From NCBI GenBank assembly GCA_963681505.1, contig OY811985.1, positions 4,857,183 to 4,921,182 on the forward strand: a stretch of DNA of 64,000 nucleotides. The letters run 5' to 3'. A model generated the notes under the pieces. It saw only the letters and a list, made by a program, of their open reading frames with translations, had not been told where the DNA came from and did not search any database. The stretch comes from Eunapius fragilis (lineage: Eukaryota > Porifera > Demospongiae > Spongillida > Spongillidae). This document shows positions 1 through 12,800 of the stretch, one piece after another. Within the stretch, counting starts at the first letter, position 1, and each line of letters opens with the position of its first letter. The position numbers and the translations under genes were made by a program.

Positions 1-22
1 TGCAACAGATCCAGTCAGTAGC

Positions 23-24
<2 letters not shown>

Positions 25-63
<39 letters not shown>
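25..63. repeat. (TG)n microsatellite
   Basis: A run of about 19 TG units lies in the intron upstream of the RPL10A terminal exon. Open frames reading Cys-Val repeats across it are artefacts. Confidence 0.95.
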
Positions 64-66
<3 letters not shown>

Positions 67-185
67 AGCTTGCTTTGTACCTTGAATGTGTTTGTGTGTG
101 GGACAAAGATGAGCAGGCTTTATGACAACTGCTGTTCTTTTATTATTCATATGGGGGGATATTCATTGATCTTGCCTTGTTACAG

Positions 186-356
186 GTTTTGTGCCTTGCT
201 ACACCAGTTGGCCATGTTCAGTTATCGGAAGATGAACTAGCTGCAAATGTTGGCCTCTCTGTCAATTTCCTTGTCTCCTTATTGAAGAAAAACTGGCAGA
301 ACGTCCGTGCCTTGTACATCAAGAGTACTATGGGGAAGCGACAACAGTTGTATTGA
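186..356 (+). CDS. RPL10A: Ribosomal protein L10a (uL1), terminal coding exon
   Basis: This is the C-terminal 56 residues of the large-subunit protein L10a (uL1), which forms the L1 stalk of the cytosolic ribosome. The exon follows a TTGTTACAG acceptor, opens with [11 protein letters not shown] and ends with [23 protein letters not shown] before TGA. This closely matches the animal L10a C-terminus. The stretch [24 protein letters not shown] is essentially invariant in animal proteins; it is present here, cited as positions about 27-50 of the exon product. The start lies outside the window to the left. The exon is short and has no ATG, so an ORF caller misses it. It is in phase 0, intact, and conserved enough to mark a functional housekeeping gene. 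Confidence 0.95.
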   Translation, partial: VLCLATPVGHVQLSEDELAANVGLSVNFLVSLLKKNWQNVRALYIKSTMGKRQQLY

Positions 357-2240
357 AACTGTTGAACCTGTCTTGTTATGAAGATGCATTTTCCTTGTAC
401 GCAAGTGCTTTGTGGAAATTCGAATTAATTGGGCATATTAGAGGTGTGTTTGTGGATCCAATAATTCTGTTCAGTGCCACAAATTTGTGGCACCAATCAG
501 AATGCAGGCTTGTCTTGTTACTAGGCCTCAAAAGCGGGGGGTGGTCGTGGTAGCATTAATAGCGTAACACTTCAATAAGTAAAGGCGATGGGACCGCTTC
601 TGATCATAGAGGGGTTGAAACGCATCACGGGAGCTGGCAATCCTCGGGGGGGGGGGGGGGGGGGAGGAGCTAATGAACAAGAGGCAGTGCAACTGTCCCG
701 TCTATTAGAAATAGTCTGCAGCGCTAATTGAGATACATGTGAAGTTACAATTTAGCTATTCTGCGGGACAATGTACGTTGCGGCGAAGCCTTCGTTATCA
801 TCGACCTGTGTTTGCTGTGGGCATGAGCGCGATTCTGTGAGACAGGACATTATCCTTGGTGGTGTGATGCCAGGGATTGAAACTTTGCCATGATGCCAGC
901 GGAGTGAACTCTTGCCACCAGTTGTTAAATTCACCTACTCTCAGAAAGCCAAAGCAACTATTGAGTTGTGAGTGCTGCATTTGAGCATAGATTATTTAGA
1001 GGAAACGGATCACGTGATACAATCATATTGTGCACCCTTCGGCCCGTCAATGTAGTATCAATAACACTTACTTAGCGACCAGGTTACTGGAACTTTTTTG
1101 AGAAAACGTAACACAGGTCTTTGTCTAGTTTGAGGCTTTCTCTTGTGTCCTGCGACTTGCTTCAGAGGTATGGATATTAGGAAACGTGTGTTTCTGACTG
1201 GAAATGTATTTAGACGCGAGTTTTTCATCAGACCAGCGTTCCGTGTGTTAGAGATGCTTTTGTGGGCGTGTAGGAAACGTTATTATTCTCATATTGACTA
1301 TTTTTGTGTATAATCGAGTGGCGCTTACTAAGACCAGAGATAATATATTAGATAGTTTTGTCTACTTGTAACAGAGTCGCCAATAACCTTTTGGACATGT
1401 GTACGGTTGTGGGCGTACAGCGTGCGCTGATATGTAAAATACAACAAAGTTGAAAATGGTTCAGCATGGCTGACATGCCAACCTTACCTGAAGCCCAAAT
1501 GGTTACTGCTAACTGAAGATGGGGTTAAAAAAGGCTCCCAGTTAATAGTCTGATGCTCAAATCATAGATTATTTAGAGGAAACGGGGCTTGTTAACACCA
1601 ATCAACAGGTTACTGAGTAGTAGGAAATAAAATGGCGGAATAAAGGGAGGGCGATGCTGTAACTGCTTTAGGCACTTTCTTAAACAAAGAGTCCTGCGTA
1701 GGGGTGACAAATGCATTTCCTATATCTATATAGACGGAAAGTACATCCCATCAAGTTTTAGAAGACGCTTCATTTCGAACGAAATCACCTGTTGCAATAC
1801 AAGCGTGGCAAGCGGCTGTACAGATGAATGAATGGTGCAAAAAGGACGCCAATGAATCCATTTTGCAACAGTTTTCTCAGAAACTAGTCACAAAGCTAAC
1901 GAAGACTTTGCGAATCGACGCGCACGGAATCCCGAATAGATACGTACAAACTGTGGGAGCTTTCAAACCTAAAATGAATAATTATCATTAGTAACAATTA
2001 AGAATTATTGCGAAGTAAAGTGGCTGAAATTCTACAACTGCAGCTCTGCGAGCAAACAAATGGCAAGGCAGTATCATGACATTATGTAGTGTTGTGCGCA
2101 TGATATAGTGAAAAAGCGTTGGCGGCTAGGGCTCCGCCCTAGACCCCCTCCCACACTTCATGAATATTAATTAACAACCCCCCCATTTCTGAAATCTAGA
2201 TCCGCCCCTGTGTATTATACTATTCGCTCATCAAAGCAGT
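357..2240. other. Intergenic region after RPL10A
   Basis: No supported gene. It contains a G18 run near 647-664. A 22-bp sequence (TAGATTATTTAGAGGAAACG core) occurs twice, near 987 and 1566. An open frame lies at 1734-1991. The segment at about 2105-2215 ends in CTAGATCCGCCCCTG, which looks like the right end of a hAT-type miniature element; a similar end recurs near 16080-16097. No matching left end was found. Confidence 0.5.
1734..1991 (+). CDS. Open frame of unknown status (85 codons)
   Basis: An uninterrupted 85-codon frame runs from a TAG to a TAG. Its first ATG is at 1824 (MNEWCKKDANES...). The product is mixed hydrophilic with alpha-helical character around QQFSQKLVTKLTKTLRI. No family is recognised and no clear splice sites flank it. 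It could be an exon, a piece of a transposon protein, or chance. Coding status is uncertain. Confidence 0.15.
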   Translation, partial: TESTSHQVLEDASFRTKSPVAIQAWQAAVQMNEWCKKDANESILQQFSQKLVTKLTKTLRIDAHGIPNRYVQTVGAFKPKMNNYH

Positions 2241-2479
2241 TCACTCTCCCAGCTTATAACCAAGTTTGATGATGTTAAGCACACCTTCTCTTAGTTCTGG
2301 AAAATCCTGCATCCATCCCTGAGGAGAGACTAGATGTTTCAACTTGAAACAAAGCTGTTCCAAGGTTGTAGCTGGTTTTTTCCACATAGGATTGTAAAGG
2401 GAGATAAACCAGCTTCTTTCTTTCATAGTTCTTTGTACTTGTGAGTCGCAATCGGCGATGTCCACCCGGCCATTCACAC
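2241..2479 (-). CDS. Candidate terminal exon, unknown protein
   Basis: On the minus strand a pyrimidine-rich tract and TTAG acceptor precede an open stretch of about 79 codons ending in TGA. The product begins VNGRVDIADCDSQVQ and ends IIKLGYKLGE. The entry phase (two bases before the first codon) does not match the phase-2 exit of the gene A tail exon at 3762-3848. Either an exon is missing between them or this belongs to another gene. No family is recognised. Confidence 0.3.
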
Positions 2480-2484
2480 CTAAG

Positions 2485-3761
2485 TTTCAATTAGAAAAAA
2501 ATAGAGTAGGCTATCTAGTGTTACGTTATCATTACCCCAGTTCGTTCACACAATCAGTACACAGCTAGAAAAACGAATAATATAATTGCAAAATAGGTCT
2601 ATAGTAGTAGTTTTTGGAACACCAATGGTTCGATGAGTTGATTGATTTACACATGTAGTGAAGCTCTTTGATATTTTGCAGTTAAGAGTTTCAAATACAT
2701 GTGTATTGTATGAGTGAGTGAGTGAGTGCATTAGGATAAGTATATGTTAGGTTGTGTTGTTGTTAGCCATATGTGTATGTATTCTATATAATAATTATTA
2801 TATATTATATACATAAAAAAATCTTGCAATACCTGCCAGAATGAGTTTCAGCACAGCTTCTCGCGTTTCTTTTGTATTTAGTAGCTTCTGTAGTCGTTTG
2901 TGTGTGTTTTGTGTGTTATTCTCTTGTATCTTGATATGTTTATTTATATTGCAATAGATTACATGATACACATATCAGTAAGATAAATATATATATAATT
3001 AAAAAATAATTGTTTGACATTATAAAAGAATAATTTGGCCTGTACAAAGATGTCTACAATTGGTTACAAGTCACACACATGCATGTTCACATCACTGCAA
3101 ACAGCAGTTATTTTGGAGCATCATACGTGGGTTCGTTTATCACAAGGGAATATGTAGAAAATATATCAGTGCAAGGCACTGTAGCAGTTTCCACCAGAGG
3201 TTGACTAGATTTAAAGATAATGAATGCATGCAGTATATTGGCATAATCAATCAATGCCTTGCATTACCTTCCAGTGAATTTAGTTTCTGCGATTTTTGGC
3301 CTATTGTAGAATAAACATAATACATTACTACCTCTGCAGAGAAACATTTATTTATTCGTATTTCTCACTTTCCAGAATGCAGAGAGTTTGTCTTTGTTGA
3401 TCCTGGTTTAGTTCTGCTATTGTCCATCTGTTGCATAGCTACTTCTGGTACATGGCTGCAGTATTCAATGCAAATGTGTGGATTGTAAGGGCAATACAAG
3501 TATACCTTTCATTGTGCGGAAGACTACGAAATGTCTCTGCAGATTCATACATCTGGTTGGAAATCTCCACAGTTGTGTGCACATGGTTTGCACCGCTAAT
3601 TTAAAAAAATGCATTAATTTTTTTAAGTGAAAGGGTACACTTGCCTTTGTTTCACAGTACTGATATTTTGAGGTCCACACTCTTCATATGTGTCATTGTG
3701 TCCTTGGTTACTGAATAAGAGCCATTTTATTTTAATTTTAACACTATCGGGGCACGGCTAC
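2485..3761. other. AT-rich interval downstream of gene A
   Basis: Strongly AT-rich stretches occur at 2780-2820 and 2980-3010. The 3' end of gene A should lie in or left of this interval. A possible short tail exon near 3620-3690 would need a GC donor, so I do not call it. The other open frames here have no splice or family support. Confidence 0.4.
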
Positions 3762-3848
3762 CTTTCAGTGAGTGCTGCACTGTTACTAAGCGTAAGAGGT
3801 GAAGCTGTAACTAAACCATACGTCATATTTTCAAACCCATTTTCATGA
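3762..3848 (-). CDS. Gene A cytoplasmic tail exon 2
   Basis: An 87-nt phase 2-2 exon with a TGTGCAG acceptor and an AAAG/GTAGCC donor. It encodes HENGFENMTYGLVT followed by a Ser/Thr-rich stretch. It holds one tyrosine in a MTYGLV context, a possible SH2-type site. The Val-Thr and Leu-Asn-Ser pattern resembles the first tail exon of gene B (25120-25215), suggesting shared ancestry. Confidence 0.5.
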
Positions 3849-6800
3849 CTGCACAAGAAATAGGTTAGTGTTATTCAAGTGACATACAAATAGTCATCTA
3901 CCTTCCTTCTGCAGCCTCCACTTTTCCCCCTTCATTACCAACTGCGTATTGCCTAATAATAATAAAGCTCTTGTTTATAATGATCTGATGACTTAGAGTT
4001 AGGCATGCATACTTCACATACTTTGATTTTCTTCTCCTGATGAATATTATTACTGTTGTAATCAGCACCACAACAAGAAGTATGAACACAAACTCAGCAG
4101 CAAGAGAACCACCAAGGAGCAAAGGCAATGAAATAGTTGTGCTTGCCTGTGTGCTTACAGCAATGGCTGGGTGTGGGAAGAGGCTATAATAATCAACTGT
4201 TCAACCCAGATGAATGCAGGCACAAGGAATGTTCCATACTTGCACCCATTCCCAACCATCAAGTGGGAGTTACCTGGATTAATTATAGGAGAGTCAGCGC
4301 CTGATAATGACACATTGCCAGTGTAGGATTGCCCGTTTACACTGACTTCAGCTGTAACACTGAATCGATACGTCTGATAATACACTAACCCACCAATGAC
4401 CCCTAGTGTGACTCCAGCTGGAAAGAATTGGCTGTAGTCATTTAATTGCCTCGTTGTAATGCTTTGAGCTGATTGGTAGTATACCCGGTATCCCATAAGA
4501 GTCCCGTCTAAAGGGATAGAAACAGCCGTCCACGATACTTGCACTGCCGTCGCATTGAGAGCAAGCACAGCCACACCAGTGACGTTTGCTGCGGAACGAA
4601 GGTCAGATCAAATCTACCAGTAAAGCTTGATGTCAAGTCTGTACTCACGAACTGACGCCGTACTGGCTTGCAGCATAGTGGTCTGCCCAGCCCCAACTAA
4701 AGTCCAGGCTGCAAGGGTGAATGTATATGTTGTGGCCACATCTAGTCCAGTTTTGACTAAGTATGGTGCAGTCAGGTTGTTTGTTGTTGATGACCCTGTT
4801 GAGACCTGGTACAGTACTACCACTCCATTTGGTATCAGAGGAGGTTGCCACACCAACGAAAGAGTAGTGAAGCCCCTGTTTAGTAGTTTTAACTCGGTGA
4901 TGGGACCTGGTACTGCAATGAAATAAGCAAAGAAAAAAAATAACCTTATTTGCATTCCTGGATACAACACACAAAACAGCTTTCTACAAACGTTGTACAA
5001 ATTTCTAGTGTGGCCGTAAGCTGATGGTAGGTTTTTTAGATCAGAGCTAGAGTAAAGTTGTCTTTATTTCTCCCATAAAAATGCACGCCACAATGAATAT
5101 ATTTATTTTCCACATGCTGATAAATACAAATTAGGTAAAACTATCAAGCTATTAACATAAAGTACCTGATTCACTGGTTTGACTTGTGGCAATTATAGAA
5201 CGATTGCTTGCTCCCACTGATGTATTAGCAGTCACATAGCAACTATATTGTGTGTATGGGCTGAGTCCACTCAGTGTAGCAGCCAGTGTTGTCCCATTCA
5301 CTACAGATCTAATGGTGGGCACATTTGACCCAATCATTTGCTCTGGATATGATTGATTAGCAGAAGTGTTGCAGTACACAGAGTAACCAGTGATGATACC
5401 ATTCCTAGGTATGGGTACAGACCAACTAGCAGACAGCTGAGATGGTGAACCAGCAACGGGAGACAGAGAGAAGTTCTGAGGCAATGATGGAACTGAAAAT
5501 AGTGATATTATGCTAAAAGCACATGTCAGGATACCATGTTTAATAGATTTTAGATTTAAGTAATGGCAAAGAGGTTACCTGATTGAGCAGTAAGTATTGT
5601 AAATATAGCTGATGGATTTCCTTCTCCCACTGACGTATTAGCAGTCACATAACAACTATATTGTGTGTATGGGCTGAGTCCACTCAGTGTAGCAGCCAGT
5701 GTTGTCCCATTCACTACAGATCTAATGGTGGGCACATTTGGTCCAATAATTTGCTCTGGATATGATTGATTAGCAGAAGTGTTGCAGTACACAGTGTAAC
5801 CAGTGATGATACCATTCCTAGGTATGGGTACAGACCAACTAGCAGACAGCTGAGATGGTGAACCAGCAACAGGAGACAGAGAGAAGTTCTGAGGTGATGA
5901 TGGAACTGAAAAGAAATCATTCCTGATTTTAACCAGTTGTAACATGATATAATTTACTCTTAGGTACATGTGCAACTACTGTATTACATAATAGCATTTG
6001 TCATTTAAAGTGTGGATATAAGTTACCTGACTGAGCACTTAGAGTTGTGAGTATAGCTGAAGGGCTTCCCTGTCCCACTGATGTATTAGCAATCACATAA
6101 CAACTATATTGTGTGTATGGGCTGAGTCCACTCAGTGTAGCAGCCAGCGTTGTCCTATTCACTACAGATCTAATGGTGGGCACATTTGACCCAATCATTT
6201 GCTCTGGATACAATTGATTAGCAGAAGTGTTGCAGTACACAGAGTAACCAGTGATGATACCATTCATGGGTATGGGTACAGACCAACTAGCAGACAGCTG
6301 AGATGGTGAACCAGCAACAGGAGACAAAGAGAAGTTCTGAGGTGACGATGGAACTGAAAATAAATCATTCTCAAATTCAAACATAATACTGTTTACTCTT
6401 AGGTACATGTGCGACTACAGTATAACATAATAGCATTGTCATTTAAAGCGTGGATATAAGTTACCTGACTGAGCACTTAGAGTTGTGAGTATAGCTGAAG
6501 GGCTTCCCTCTCCCACTGACGTATTAGCAGTCACATAACAACTATATTGTGTGTATGGGCTGAGTCCACTCAGTGTAGCAGCCAGTGTTGTCCTATTCAC
6601 TACAGATCTAATGGTGGGCACATTTGATCCAATCATTTGCTCTGGATAAGATTGATTAGCAGAAGTGTTGCAGTACACAGAGTAACCAGTGATGATACCA
6701 TTCCTGGGTATGGGTACAGACCAACTAGCAGACAGCTGAGATGGTGAACCAGCAACGGGAGACAGAGAGAAGTTCTGAGGCGATGATGGAACTGAAAATA

Positions 6801-9800
6801 GTGATATTATGCTAAAAGCACATGTCAGGATGGCATGTTTAATAGATTTTGAATTTAAGTAATGGCAAAGAGGTTACCTGATTGAGCAGTAAGTATAGTA
6901 AATATAGCTGATGGATTTCCTTCTCCCACTGACGTATTAGCAGTCAAATAACAACTATATTGTGTGTATGGGCCGAGTCCACTCAGTGTAGCAGCCAGTG
7001 TTGTCCCACTCACTACAGATCTAATGATGGGTAGATTCGGTCCAATCATTTGCTCTGGATATGATTGATTAGCAGAAGTGTTGCAGTACACAGAGTAACC
7101 AGTGATGATACCATTCCTAGATATGGGTACAGACCAACTAGCAGACAGCTGAGATGGTGAACCAGCAACAGGAGACAGAGAGAAGTTCTGAGGCGATGTG
7201 GGAACTGAAAATAGATCATTCATGATTGTAATCAGTTGGAACATGATATTATATCCTCTTAGGTGATATGGAACTGAAAATGAATATTAATAGTGATATT
7301 ATACTAAAAGCAGATGTTGGGATAGCATGTTTAATTGATTTTAGATTTAAGCAATGGCATAACAGTCTAACAGGTTACCTGATTGAGCTGTAGATATCAT
7401 GAATACAGCTGATGGATTTCCTTCTCCCACTGATGTATTAGCAGTCACATAACAACTATATTGTGTGTATGGGCTGAGTCCACTCAGTGTAGCAGCCAGT
7501 GTTGTCCCATTCACTACAGATCTAATGGTGGGCACATTTGGTCCAATCATTTGCTCTGGATATGATTGATTAGCAGAAGTGTTGCAGTACACAGAGTAAC
7601 CAGTGATGATACCATTCCTAGGTATGGGTACAGACCAACTAACAGACAGTTGAGGTGGTGAACCAGCAACGGGAGACAGAGAGAAGTTCTGAGGCGATGA
7701 TGGAACTGAAAATAAATATTAATAGTGATATTATACTAAAAGCAGATGTTAGGATAGCATGTTTAATAGATTTTGAATTTAAGTAATGGCATAACAGCCT
7801 AACAGGTTACCTGATTGAGCAGTAAGTATTGTAAATACAGCTGATGGACTTCCCTCTCCCACTGACGTATTAGCAGTCACATAACAACTATATTGTGTGT
7901 ATGGGCTGAGTCCACTCAGTGTAGCAATCAGTGTTGTCCCATTCACTACAGATCTAATGGTGGGCACATTTGATCCAATCATTTGCTCTGGATATGATTG
8001 AATAGCAGAAGTGTTGCAGTACACAGAGTAACCATTGATAATACCATTCCTAGGTATGGGTACAGACCAACTAGCAGACAGCTGAGATGGTGAACCAGCA
8101 ACAGAAGACAGAGAGAAGTTCTGAGGTGATGACGGAACTGAAAATAGTGATATTATGCTAAAAGCACGTGTCAGGATAGCATGTTTAATAGATTTTGAAT
8201 TTAAGTAATGGCAAAGAGGTTACCTGATTGAGTAGTAAGTATTGTAAATATAGCTGATGGATTTCCTTCTCCCACTGATGTATTAGCAGTCACATAACAA
8301 CTATATTGTGTGTATGGGCTGAGTCCACTCAGTGTAGCAGCCAGTGTTGTCCCATTCACTACAGATCTAATGGTGGGCACATTTGATCCAATCATTTGCT
8401 CTGGATATGATTGATTAGCAGAAGTGTTGCAGTACACAGAGTAACCAGTGATGATACCATTCCTAGATATGGGTACAGACCAACTAGCAGACAGCTGAGA
8501 TGGTGAACCAGCAACGGGAGACAGAGAGAAGTTCTGAGGCGATGATGGAACTGAAAATAGTGATATTATGCTAAAAGCACATGTCAGGATAGCATGTTTA
8601 ATAGATTTTGGATTTAAGTAATGGCAAAGAGGTTACCTGATTGAGCAGTAAGTATTGTAAATATAGCAGATGGATTTCCTTCTCCCACTGATGTAGTAGC
8701 AGTCACATAACAACTATATTGTGTGTATGGGCTGAGTCCACTCAGTGTAGCAGCCAGTGTTGTCCCATTCACTACAGATCTAATGGTGGGCACATTTGGT
8801 CCAATCATTTGCTCTGGATATGATTGATTAGCAGAAGTGTTGCAGTACACAGAGTAACCAGTGATGATACCATTCCTAGGTATGGGTACAGACCAACTAG
8901 CAGACAGCTGAGATGGTGAACCAGCAACAGGAGACAGAGAGAAGTTCTGAGGCCATGATGGAACTGAAAATAAATATTAATAGTGATATTATACTAAAAG
9001 CAGATGTTAGGATAGCATGTTTTATAGATTTTGAATTTAAGTAGTGGTATAACAGCCTAACAGATTACCTGATTGAGCAGTAAGTATTGTAAATACAGCT
9101 GATGGATTTCCTTCTCCCACTGACGTATTAGCAGTCACATAACAACTATATTGTGTGTATGGGCTGAGTCCACTCAGTGTAGCAGCCAGTGTTGTCCCAT
9201 TCACTACAGATCTAATGGTGGGCACATTTGATCCAATCATTTGCTCTGGATATGATTGATTAGCAGAAGTGTTGCAGTACAGAGAGTACCCAGTGATGAT
9301 ACCATTCCTAGATATGGGTACAGACCAACTAGCAGACAGCTGAGATGGTGAACCAGCAACAGGAGACAGTGAGAAGTTCTGAGGTGATGATGGAACTGAA
9401 AATAAATCATTCTTGATTTTAATCAGTTGTAACATGATATAATTTACTCTTAGGTACATGTGCGACTACACTATAACATAATAGCATTGACATTTAAGCA
9501 TGGATATAAGTTACCTGACTGAGCACTTAGAGTTGTGAGTATAGCTGAAGAGCTTCCCTGTCCCACTGATGTATTAGCAGTCACATAACAACTATATTGT
9601 GTGTATGGGCTTAGTCCACTCAGTGTAGCAGCCTGTGTTGTCCCATTCACTACAGATCTAATGGTGGGCACATTTGATCCAATTATTTGCTCTGGATATG
9701 ATTGATTAGCAGAAGTGTTGCAGTACACAGAGTAACCAGTGATGATACCATTCCTAGGTATGGGTACAGACCAACTAGCAGACAGCTGAGATGGTGAACC

Positions 9801-12800
9801 AGCAACAGGAGACAGAGAGAAGTTCTGAGGTGATGATGGAACTGAAAAGTAATCATTCCTGATTTTAATCAGTTGTAACATGATATAATTTACTCTTAGC
9901 TACATGTGCGACTACAGTATAACATAATAGCATTGACACTTAAAGCGTGGATATAAGTTACCTGACTGAGCACTTAGAGTTGTGAGTATAGCTGAAGGGC
10001 TTCCCTGTCCCACTGATGTATTAGCAGTCACATAACAACTATATTGTGTGTATGGGCTGAGTCCACTCAGTGTAGCAGCCAGTGTTGTCCCATTCACTAC
10101 AGATCTAATGGTGGGCACATTTGATCCAATCATTTGCTCTGGATATGATTGATTAGCAGAAGTGTTGCAGTACGCAGAGTAACCAGTGATGATACCATTC
10201 CTAGGTATGGGTACAGACCAACTAGCAGACAGCTGAGATGGTGAACCAGCAACAGGAGACAGAGAGAAGTTCTGAGGTGATGATGGAACTGAAAAGAAAT
10301 CATTCCTGATTTTAACCAGTTGTAACATGATATAATTTACTCTTAGGTACATGTGCGACTACAGTATAACATAATAGCATTGACATTTAAAGCGTGGATA
10401 TAAGTTACCTGACTGAGCACTTAGAGTTGTGAGTATAGCTGAAGGGCTTCCCTGTCCCACTGATGTATTAGCAGTCACATAACAACTATATTGTGTGTAT
10501 GGGCTGAGTCCACTCAGTGTAGCAATCAGTGTTGTTCCATTCACTACAGATCTAATGGTGGGCACATTTGATCCAATCCTTTGCTCTGGATATGATTGAT
10601 TAGCAGAAGTGTTGCAGTACACAGAGTAACCAGTGATGATACCATTCCTAGGTACGGGTACAGACCAACTAGCAGACAGCTGAGATGGTGAACCAGCAAC
10701 AGGAGACAGAGAGAAGTTCTGAGGTGATGATGGAACTGAAAAGAAATCATTCCTGATTTTAACCAGTTGTAACATGATATAATTTACTCTTAGGTACATG
10801 TGTGACTACAGTATAAGATAATAGCATTGACATTTAAAGCGTGGATATAAGTTACCTGACTGAGTACTTAGAGTTGTGAGTATAGCTGAAGGGCTTCCCT
10901 GTCCCACTGATGTATTAGCAGTCACATAACAACTATATTGTGTGTATGGGCTGAGTCCACTCAGTGTAGCAGCCAGTGTTGTCCCATTCACTACAGATCT
11001 AATGGTGGGCACATTTGATCCAATCACTTGCTCTGGATATGATTGATTAGCAGAAGTGTTGCAGTACACAGAGTAACCAGTGATGATACCATTCCTGGGT
11101 ATGGGTACAGACCAACTAGCAGACAGCTGAGATGGTGAACCAGCAACAGGAGACAGAGAGAAGTTCTGAGGTGATGATGGAACTGAAAAGAAATCATTCC
11201 TGATTTTAACCAGTTGTAACATGATATAATTTACTCTTAGGTACATGTGCGACTACAGTATAACATAATAGCATTGACATTTAAAGCGTGGATATAAGTT
11301 ACCTGACTGAGTACTTAGAGTTGTGAGTATAGCTGAAGGGCTTCCCTGTCCCACTGATGTATTAGTAGTCACATAACAACTATATTGTGTGTATGGGTTG
11401 AGTCCACTCAGTGTAGCAGCCAGTGTTGTCCCATTCACTACAGATCTAATGGTGGGCACATTTGATCCAATCACTTGCTCTGGATACGATTGATTAGCAG
11501 AAGTGTTGCAGTACACAGAGTAACCAGTGATGATACCATTCCTAGGTATGGGTACAGACCAACTAGCAGACAGCTGAGATGGTGAACCAGCAACGGGAGA
11601 CAGAGAGAAGTTCTGAGGTGATGATGGAACTGAAAATAGTGATATTATGCTAAAAGCACATGTCAGGATAGCATGTTTAATAGATTTTGAATTTCAGTAA
11701 TGGCAAAGAGGTTACCTGATTGAGCAGTAAGTATTGTAAATATAGCTGATGGATTTCCTTCTCCCACTGACGTATTAGCAGTCACGTAACAACTATATTT
11801 CGTGTATGGGCTGAGTCCATTCAGTGTAGCAGCCAGTGTTGTCCCATTCACTACAGATCTAATGGTGGGCACATTTGGTCCAATCATTTGCTCTGGATAT
11901 GATTGATTAGCAGAAGTGTTGCAGTACACAGAGTAACCAGTGATGATACCATTCCTAGGTATGGGTACAGACCAACTAGCAGACAGCTGAGATGGTGAAC
12001 CAGCAACAGGAGACAGAGAGAAGTTCTGAGGCGATGAGGGAACTGTAAATAAATCATTCCTGATTTTAATCAGTTGTAACGTGATATAATTTACTCTTAG
12101 GTACATGTGTGACTACAGTATAACATAATAGCATTGACATTTAAAGCGTGGATATAAGTTACCTGACTGAGCACTTAGAGTTGTGAGTATAGCTGAAGGG
12201 CTTCCCTGTCCCACTGATGTATTAGCAGTCACATAACAACTATATTGTGTGTATGGGCTGAGTCCACTCAGTGTTGCAGCCAGTGTTGTCCCATTCACTA
12301 CAGATCTAATAGTGGGCACATTTGATCCAATCATTTGCTCTGGATATGATTGATTAGCAGAAGTGTTGCAGTACACAGAGTAACCAGTGATGATACCATT
12401 CCTAGGTATGGGTACAGACCAACTAGCAGACAGCTGAGATGGTGAACCAGCAACAGGAGACAGAGAGAAGTTCTGAGGCGATGAGGGAACTGAAAATAGA
12501 TCATTCATGATTCTAATCAGTTGGAACATGATATTATTTACTCTTAGGTGATGATGGAACTGAAAATGAATATTAATAGTGATATTATACTAAAAGCAGA
12601 TGTTAGGATAGCATGTTTAATAGATTTTGAATTTAAGTAATGGTATAACAGCCTAACAGATTACCTGATTGAGCAGTAAGTATTGTAAATACAGCTGATG
12701 GATTTCCTTCTCCCACTGATGTATTAGCAGTCACATAACAATTGTATAGTGTGTATGGGCTGAGACCACTCAGTGTAGCAGCCAGTGTTGTCCCACTCAC

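Noticed and set aside
3060-3680. Open frames of 71-84 codons
   Set aside because: No splice sites, family or composition support; AT-rich intergenic DNA.
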